In this document: piece after piece, positions 58,301-64,000 of the stretch
Position numbering within the stretch: the stretch's first letter is position 1
Layout: every line of letters starts with the position of its first letter
Assembly: GCA_027563935.2 (NCBI GenBank)
Contig: CM050449.1
Span: 58,297,949 to 58,361,948 of the forward strand
DNA length: 64,000 nt
DNA from: Costus lasius
Taxonomy: Eukaryota; Streptophyta; Magnoliopsida; Zingiberales; Costaceae
Direction: 5' to 3'
Notes under the pieces: model-generated
Databases searched by the model: none
Seen by the model: only the letters and a program-made list of their open reading frames with translations
Told to the model about the DNA's origin: nothing
Translations under genes and position numbers: made by a program

Positions 58301-58739
58301 ATTGAAGTTGATGTGTATTTTTGCAATCGGTTTTGATACAACTGTAACTTGCATATGTCTAGTGCAAGTATTGCCTGGTGGCAGGTATCTTTATGGATTT
58401 TATGAATTGTAATCGGTTTTGATACAACTGTAACTTGCATATGTCTAGTGCAAGTATTGCCTGGTGGCAGGTATCTTTATGGATTTTATGAATTGTAATC
58501 GGTTTTGATATAACTGTAACTTGCATATGTCTAGTGCAAGTATTGCGTGGTGGCAGGTACCCTTACGAGATTTATGAGATTTGAGTTTTGTGAATTTGTG
58601 TGTATGGATTTATGAAATTTTTCAGATCGTGTTTTCTTGAACTCGGTTTTACCTAGCATATGATCGATCTTATATGAAACATCCTGTATCAATTGTGAAT
58701 TGTGCCATTTGTTTGGGGTTAAGAATGTGGGATGTTACA
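55392..58739 (+). repeat. Gypsy-D 3' LTR
   Basis: This is a 3348 bp copy of 47266-50614. Differences seen are one T fewer in a T-run near 56073, a C/G change near 56190, and A/G changes near 56300, 57801 and 58279. Confidence 0.96.
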
Positions 58740-58744
58740 ATTGT

Positions 58745-58932
58745 GTTCTCCACATATGTGTAGTGTGGACATTTGTTTTGTTCCAGGATATGTGGGTCTG
58801 TGCAGCAGTAATTTAGTATACTTGCTGCCGGATTTTTTTCTGGATTTCCGGATTTCTATTTCCTAGTAAATCGATCCTACTCAGTTCTGTGCGGTTTTCA
58901 GTTCCGTAGTAATGTCCTTCGATGCCGCTTTC
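58745..58932 (+). repeat. Gypsy-C 5' LTR, segment 2
   Basis: These 188 bases between Gypsy-D and the Copia-4 solo LTR continue the Gypsy-C LTR. The last five bases CTTTC are the Copia-4 target duplication. Confidence 0.85.
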
Positions 58933-60607
58933 TGTTGGGGTATGCCCTTAAGGCTAATGTTTGAGGCCTATGGGAATGTATCTGTATCATGTAATAAACT
59001 CTTATGTTTATAAAGGCATGGTTGTTATTCAGTTAGTTACATTGTCTGCTGCAATATATGTTCTTCTGAATAATGTCTCAAAGCTGTTCAGCTAGGCTGA
59101 CATGCAGTTATGTCCTTAGTCGATATATCTTGGTGAACATGAGACAGCCTTGATATGGTTAAGACTAATATGTGTTCTAATCTTATAGGATGCTTCGAGC
59201 ATGGAATAAGATGTAGACTCATGGGTACATGGGATGTACTGGACAGACCCTACTAGGATGTTCAATTGTTTGTCGCAATGTGAATATTCCTTGAATGTGA
59301 CAAGTGGCACATTTCCTTTGACTTGAGATCACTTGTGTTTTCTAAATGATGATTGTCATTGTTTTGAGGTAGTTCAATATCATTTGAAACATAATGATTA
59401 TAGACTATCTTGGATGGTGAGCTTGAATCAGGTTAGGGCACTAGTGATAGACATAGGATTGCCGTCTCCTTGTTTAAGGAGTGTGATGTTCTAAAGGGGC
59501 CCCCTGGATGAGATGATTGAGAGAGTGTATGGCCATACCCAGGTGACTGTGTTCATCTGATCTAATCATGCTTATCATATTGGAGTTACAAGCTTGACAA
59601 GCTTGTCCAATAAGAACATCCAGTGGCAAAGGAAATATGCATGCCTTGTGAGTTGATTCACACTTGTGCTGTGGTTTGGGTGTAGTCTTGGAAGACTCTT
59701 TCCTTTATATCGGGAGACAGTGATGTGTTGCTAGATACCCCTCACTTATCGTGATAATGAGAATTATCGTTACCGACATTTAGAGGAAACCCTCAGGGTC
59801 GCACAATTTGATGATATGGCTTACTTAAGTCAGATCGTGTGGACTGAATTGTTCAGGTTCAGTTTAAAGGGATTTAATCTCTGATTGTAAGTGAGATCTG
59901 GTCTGATCATGTTTGATTGATTAGGGCTTGAGATCGGTAAGCTTCGATCGAGAGAATGGATGCTAGATCGGTCAGATCAAGAGCATCAAAGAGATCGACG
60001 GTTAGATCTGAAGCCTTAGGGTTTAATTAAGATCTAGACCATATTGCTTGGGATAATTGGTCTTGGACCAAACCGTGATGAACCGGCTCATGAATGAGCG
60101 CATGGTTCAAAGTGAAGAGAAGTTTGCGCTTGGGTAAAACCGAAGTCGCATGAGAGCATGAACGTGGGAGTGGTTTTCTATTTTTAGAAACCACGACTCC
60201 TAAGCGTGGTCACATCTCTCTCGCTTCATTCACACCTTGTCGCCGCGCTTGGCTAGAGGGTCTTGAGGCATTCTCGCGTGGAGGAGAAGCTAAGACGACA
60301 AGGAAGTTTTCGCCAAGGAGATCTCTCATCCTTTCCACTCGACAAGAACCTTTGGAGAACCTTGCTAGCACAAGGATCAACAAAGAGTAGGCGACATCAC
60401 CTTGTGTGCGCCACCTAAGGAGGAGATCCATTTCGCTCTCTCATTCCAAGACACCATCCAAGTGATGGCAATGGTGAGTATCGCTTTTCATTATAAGTTG
60501 ATCATATTACATGCTTTAAGATCGCATAGGAAACCCTAGATTCCGCTAGAAATTTTGTTGCGCCTCCTATTAGGGTTTCGCCCCCCTCTTAAAAGGGGTT
60601 CCCTGCA
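58933..60607 (+). mobile_element. Copia-4: solo LTR of the Angela/BARE-like family
   Basis: A single 1675 bp LTR begins TGTTGGGGTATGCCC and ends TTCCCTGCA, flanked by a perfect CTTTC duplication (58928-58932 and 60608-60612). No internal sequence is present, so the element was reduced by recombination between its two LTRs. It resembles the Copia-2 LTR more than that of Copia-1 in the second half (for example a TTTCTATTTTTAGAAA block near 60175). Confidence 0.95.
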
Positions 60608-60612
60608 CTTTC

Positions 60613-60701
60613 TTCTTATGTTTTAATGGAAGAGTAAAAATTTTTAAAACCCCGTATTTTTACTTGTATGCGTGTGGGGTGTGATTCTGAGGGATGTTAC
60701 A
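60613..60701 (+). repeat. Gypsy-C 5' LTR, segment 3 (3' end)
   Basis: The LTR resumes after the second CTTTC and ends GGGATGTTACA at 60701, two bases before the PBS. Confidence 0.88.
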
Positions 60702-60703
60702 GA

Positions 60704-60715
60704 TGGTATCAGAGC
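60704..60715 (+). other. Gypsy-C primer binding site
   Basis: TGGTATCAGAGC is an exact match to the initiator tRNA-Met type site. Confidence 0.92.
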
Positions 60716-60752
60716 AATATTACTAGCAATTAGAAACTCCGGGAAAGGAAAA

Positions 60753-60841
60753 CTCTGTTTGTGTATTGCTAGAAACCAAGATAGGATCTGAATATTGGAA
60801 ACCTCTGTTTGTGTATTGCTAGAAACCAAGATAGGATCTGA
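60753..60841 (+). repeat. 50-bp tandem duplication in the Gypsy-C leader
   Basis: A 39-base word starting CTCTGTTTGTGTATTGCTAG occurs at 60753 and again at 60803. It includes the leader word shared with Gypsy-A and Gypsy-D. Confidence 0.9.
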
Positions 60842-60899
60842 TTCGTGATTGAATATTGGTTGTTATTCCACCGTGTTATGTGATGCAGGTAAAAACAAA

Positions 60900-61484
60900 A
60901 TGGTGCGACCAAGATCTAGCAGTAGCAACAGTGATCAACAGTCTGATCTGAGGCGGGCCATGGAGGCTATGACTGCTATGATGCAACAACAGAACGCGTT
61001 CATCCAGCAGCAAACTCAGATGATGCAGCAGCAGCAGGCGTAGCACATGGAGGTTCAGCAACAGTTATTGCAGCGGCTGTCGCAGACACAGCCCCAGTCA
61101 CAGTCACAACCGGCTGGACACGGTGTGGGTGGCGCTGGTTCTCCTCTGGGTGATGGCGCACATCAACGATATGCTCGGTTGGTTCGAGAGTTTCAGCACC
61201 TGAACCCGACTACATTTTATGGTAGTCCGGGGCCCAGAGCGGCTGAGGATTGGCTTTTGGCACTGGAAAAGATTTTTCAGGTTTTGCGCTGTGATGATGC
61301 AGACAAGCTATGTTTATCTGTCTTCATGTTGCGTGGAGATGCCGAAGACTGGTGGAAGGGAGTCGTCAGACTGGCGGCAACTGAATCCGGAGTTGTTGAT
61401 TGGCAGTACTTCATGATGAAGTTCAATGCCAAGTTTTTCCCCTCTAGAACTGACAGAGCCAAGTTCAATGCCAAGTTGTTGATT
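60900..61484 (+). pseudogene. gag: Gypsy-C gag, stop codon and truncated at an internal deletion
   Basis: The frame begins ATGGTGCGACC, parallel to the Gypsy-D start, with a Q-rich coiled coil followed by the capsid core ([30 protein letters not shown]). Codon 48 is TAG (61041-61043) within a run of Gln codons. Homology ends after KFFP at about 61440, equal to Gypsy-D residue 176. A filler of short repeated pieces then joins to RT, shifting the frame. Zinc knuckles and protease are gone. Confidence 0.9.
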
Positions 61485-64000
61485 GGCAACTTCAGAACTG
61501 ACAGAGCTGAAGAAGCAACTGGAAGAACTATTAGATAAGAGGTATATTCGACCCAGTGTTTCTCCATGGGGAGCACCTGTGTTATTTGTGAAGAAGAAGG
61601 ATGGTACTTTGCGCATGTGCATCGATTACCGTCAACTCAACCAAGTGACCGTTAAGAATAAGTACCCATTACCCCGTATTGATGATCTCTTTGATCAGTT
61701 GCAGGGTGCTACTGTATTCTCTAAAATTGATCTGAGGTCTGGCTATCATCAGTTGAGAGTTCAGGAGGAGGATGTACCTAAAACTGCATTCAGGACCAGG
61801 TATGGGCACTATGAGTTTCTTGTTATGCCCTTTGGACTGACAAATGCCCCTGCGGTGTTTATGGATCTGATGAACAGGATATTTCATGAGCTTCTGGATA
61901 AATGTGTGGTCGTCTTCATTGATGATATTCTGACCTACTCCAAGAATGCGCAAGATCACTCTCAGGATTTGCGCAAGGTGCTGGAGATTCTGCGGCTGAA
62001 GCAGCTGTATGCTAAGGCCAGCAAATGTGAGTTCTGGCTATATCAGATTGGCTTTCTGGGGCACATTATTTCTGGCCAGGGTGTGTCTGTGGATCCAGTG
62101 AAGGTGGAGGCCATTCTTCACTGGGGAAGACCAACTACAGCGACTGAGGTCAGAAGTTTTCTGGGCTTAGCTGGATACTACCGCCGCTTTGTGGAGGGTT
62201 TTTCCAAGCTAGCTGGTCCTCTGACTAAGCTAACTAGAAAGAATTTGAAGTTTGAGTGGTCTGATGATTGTGAGTTTAGTTTTCAAGAACTGAAAAGGAG
62301 ACTGACCAGTGCTCCTATCCTCATCATTCCCTGTGATGGAGAGAAGTTCACTGTGTACACTGATGCCTCTGGTAAGGGTCTGGGTGTTGTACTGATGCAG
62401 CAAGGAAAGGTAGTTGCTTATGCTTCAAGGCAACTCAAAGACTATGAGGTAAACTACCCCACTCATGATCTGGAGTTGGCAGCTGTAGTTTTTGCCTTGA
62501 AGATCTGGAGGCACTATCTGTTTGGACAGACATTTGAATTGTTTACAGATCACTAGAGCTTGAAGTATATCTTCACTCAGAAAGAGCTGAATATGAGACA
62601 GAGACGATGGCTTGAATGGATAAAGGATTATGACTTCACCATCCAATATCAGTCTGGTAAAGCCAATGTGGTGGCTGACGCTCTTAGTCGGTATCCTGTG
62701 ACTCAGATAGCTGCACTACGAGTCCAGGAGTGGCGACTATTGCAGGAGTTCAGTGACATGCATCTGAGTGTGACTCCGGGTGAGAGAGGCGGTCTTCTAG
62801 CTTCTCTCAGGGTTCAGTCAGATTTACTGCAGAGACTGAGATCAGGGCAGCAGTCAGATCCGGATATTTTACGGTGGAAAGAGAGGTCTGAGCAAGGCTG
62901 AGTTGATAATTTCAGTATGTCGGATGATGGTCTCCTCAGATTCCGTGGAAGGGTCTGTGTCCCTGAGGACCCTGAGTTGAGAAATGAAATTCTTAAGGAA
63001 AGCCATTGCACTAAGTATACCGTTCATCCTGGTAGTACCAAGATGTATCAGGATCTGAAAAAGACTTTCTGGTGGCATGGTATGAAGAAGGATGTGCATT
63101 TGTTTGTGTCCAGATGTTTGACTTGCCAAACCGTGAAGGCTGAGCATCAGAGGCTGGGCGGTTTGATGCAGTCTCTCCCTATTCCTCAGTGGAAGTGGGA
63201 GCATATCAGTATGGACTTTGTGTGTGGACTGCCCAATACCAGAAGGAATCATGATGCCGTATGGGTGATTGTGGACAGACTCACGAAGTCAGCTCACTTC
63301 TTACCGATCAAAATGACTTACAGTTTGGATCGGTTAGCAAAACTGTACATCGATGAGATTGTCAGATTGCATGGAGTTCCCTTGGACATTGTCTCTGACC
63401 GTGATCCTCGATTTCTGTCCAGGTTTTGGAAGAAATTACAGGAAGATTTGGGAACTAATCTGAGTTTCAGCACTGCATATCATCCTCAATCTGATGGTCA
63501 GACAGAGAGAACTATTCAGACACTTGAGGATCTTCTGAGATCTTATGTGGTTGACTGGTCTGTTGAGTGGGATCTGGACTTATCACTGATAGAGTTCACC
63601 TACAACAATAGCTTTCACTCTAGCATACAGATGGCTCCGTATGAGGCCCTATATGGGAGGAAATGCAGAACACCTATATGCTGGGAGGAAACTGGGGACA
63701 GAACAGTGCTAAGGTCTGATGCTGTTCAGGAAGCCACTGAGAAGATCAGAGAAATTCAGAAAAAGATGAAGATTGCTCAGGATAGGCAGAAGAGTTATGC
63801 TGATGTGAGGCGGCGTCCTCTTGAGTTTTTGGTGGGAGAGCATGTTTTCCTAAAGGTCTCACCTATGAAAGGGGTGATGAGATTTGGGAAGAGGGGAAAA
63901 TTGAGTCCCAGGTACATTGGTCCCTTTGATATCATTGAGAGGGTTGGACCTGTGGCATACCGACTTGCTCTGCCCCCATCACTGGAACACCTCCATAATG
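61485..64000 (+). pseudogene. pol: Gypsy-C pol: RT, RNase H and integrase with two stops, runs off the window
   Basis: The frame picks up at the residues before the RT domain (equal to Gypsy-D about 608), shifted relative to gag. RT has [10 protein letters not shown], and RNase H has [11 protein letters not shown] at 62554-62556 stands where Gypsy-D has CAG, and TGA at 62899-62901 is most simply a decayed CGA. From 62902 the same frame is open to the window end through the integrase finger (HPGSTKMYQDL, CLTCQ), [17 protein letters not shown] and [14 protein letters not shown]. The enzymes are close to Gypsy-D in sequence but cannot be translated as one protein. The 3' end, tail and 3' LTR lie outside. 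Confidence 0.92.

Larger units (their letters stand above)
47266..58739 (+). mobile_element. Gypsy-D: complete, recent Tekay/Del-like chromovirus
   Basis: This 11,474 bp element has 3.35 kb LTRs (47266-50614 and 55392-58739), a PBS, an uninterrupted 1534-residue gag-pol, and a polypurine tract. The target duplication ATTGT is perfect (47261-47265 and 58740-58744). I found only about four substitutions and one 1-bp indel between the LTRs. With an assumed rate near 1.3e-8 per site per year that is tens of thousands of years (inference). It is the youngest Gypsy element here and looks capable of autonomous movement. Confidence 0.97.
44514..64000 (+). mobile_element. Gypsy-C: decayed Tekay-like chromovirus carrying Gypsy-D and a solo copia LTR, 3' end outside window
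   Basis: The 5' LTR is in three pieces (44514-47265, 58745-58932, 60613-60701; 3029 bp in total). A PBS, gag, RT, RNase H and integrase follow, to the window edge. Left target bases are ACTTC (44509-44513). Gag and pol hold three stops and a large deletion. It hosts Gypsy-D and Copia-4 in the same LTR. Its proteins belong to the same group as Gypsy-A and Gypsy-D, but its LTR is clearly a different family. Confidence 0.9.

Overview
This is eukaryotic, almost certainly flowering-plant, intergenic heterochromatin. I see no host gene. Nearly every base can be assigned to LTR retrotransposons nested inside one another. The plant assignment rests on the plant lineages present (Ty1/copia of the Angela/BARE type, Ty3/gypsy chromoviruses of the Tekay/Del type, an Athila-like gag scrap), the initiator-tRNA-Met type primer sites, and LTRs of 1.7 to 3.3 kb. 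Element names here are mine: Copia-1 to -4 and Gypsy-A to -D. No database was searched, so lineage names come from motif recognition.

Layout. (1) 1-16712: Copia-2 (+), whose 5' LTR (1-100 plus 9195-9334) is split by the complete young element Copia-1 (+, 101-9194). (2) 16713-19100: old unassigned DNA, a decayed copia LTR (17050-17640), a non-coding stretch, and an Athila-like gag fragment. (3) 19101-21514: a minus-strand non-autonomous LTR element (LARD-like), cut at its primer site by Gypsy-B. (4) 21515-44513: Gypsy-B (+), an old chromovirus. Its 5' LTR holds Gypsy-A (minus, 22146-32073, TSD CCTCT) and its gag holds Copia-3 (minus, 34371-43423, TSD GTGGT). (5) 44514-64000: Gypsy-C (+), inserted in the pol of Gypsy-B and running off the window. 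Its 5' LTR holds Gypsy-D (+, 47266-58739, TSD ATTGT) and a solo copia LTR (Copia-4, 58933-60607, TSD CTTTC). The deepest visible stack is Athila relic > LARD > Gypsy-B > Gypsy-C > Gypsy-D.

State of the elements. Copia-1 (1291 codons open, LTRs differing at about 2 of 1716 positions by eye) and Gypsy-D (1534 codons open, about 4 substitutions and one 1-bp indel in 3.35 kb of LTR) look complete and recent. Copia-2 and Copia-3 each carry one nonsense codon, Gypsy-A has two, Gypsy-B has at least three, and Gypsy-C has several stops plus a gag-to-RT deletion with patchwork filler. Each intact polyprotein supplies nucleocapsid, protease, integrase and RT/RNase H for a cytoplasmic particle. The initiator tRNA primes at the PBS and the polypurine tract primes the second strand. 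The broken copies could only move in trans.

Most interesting signal. All four Gypsy families carry, inside the LTR, a splice-donor-like GGTGAGT or GGTAAGT and, 1.0-1.9 kb later, an acceptor-like CAG|GT. The acceptor is preceded by a short hairpin whose stem sequence changes between families while pairing is kept. The candidate introns of Gypsy-A, -C and -D also hold tandem arrays of a shared GTGCCA(T/C)GTC...GGGGCCACC motif. Nothing was tested by alignment software or RNA data.
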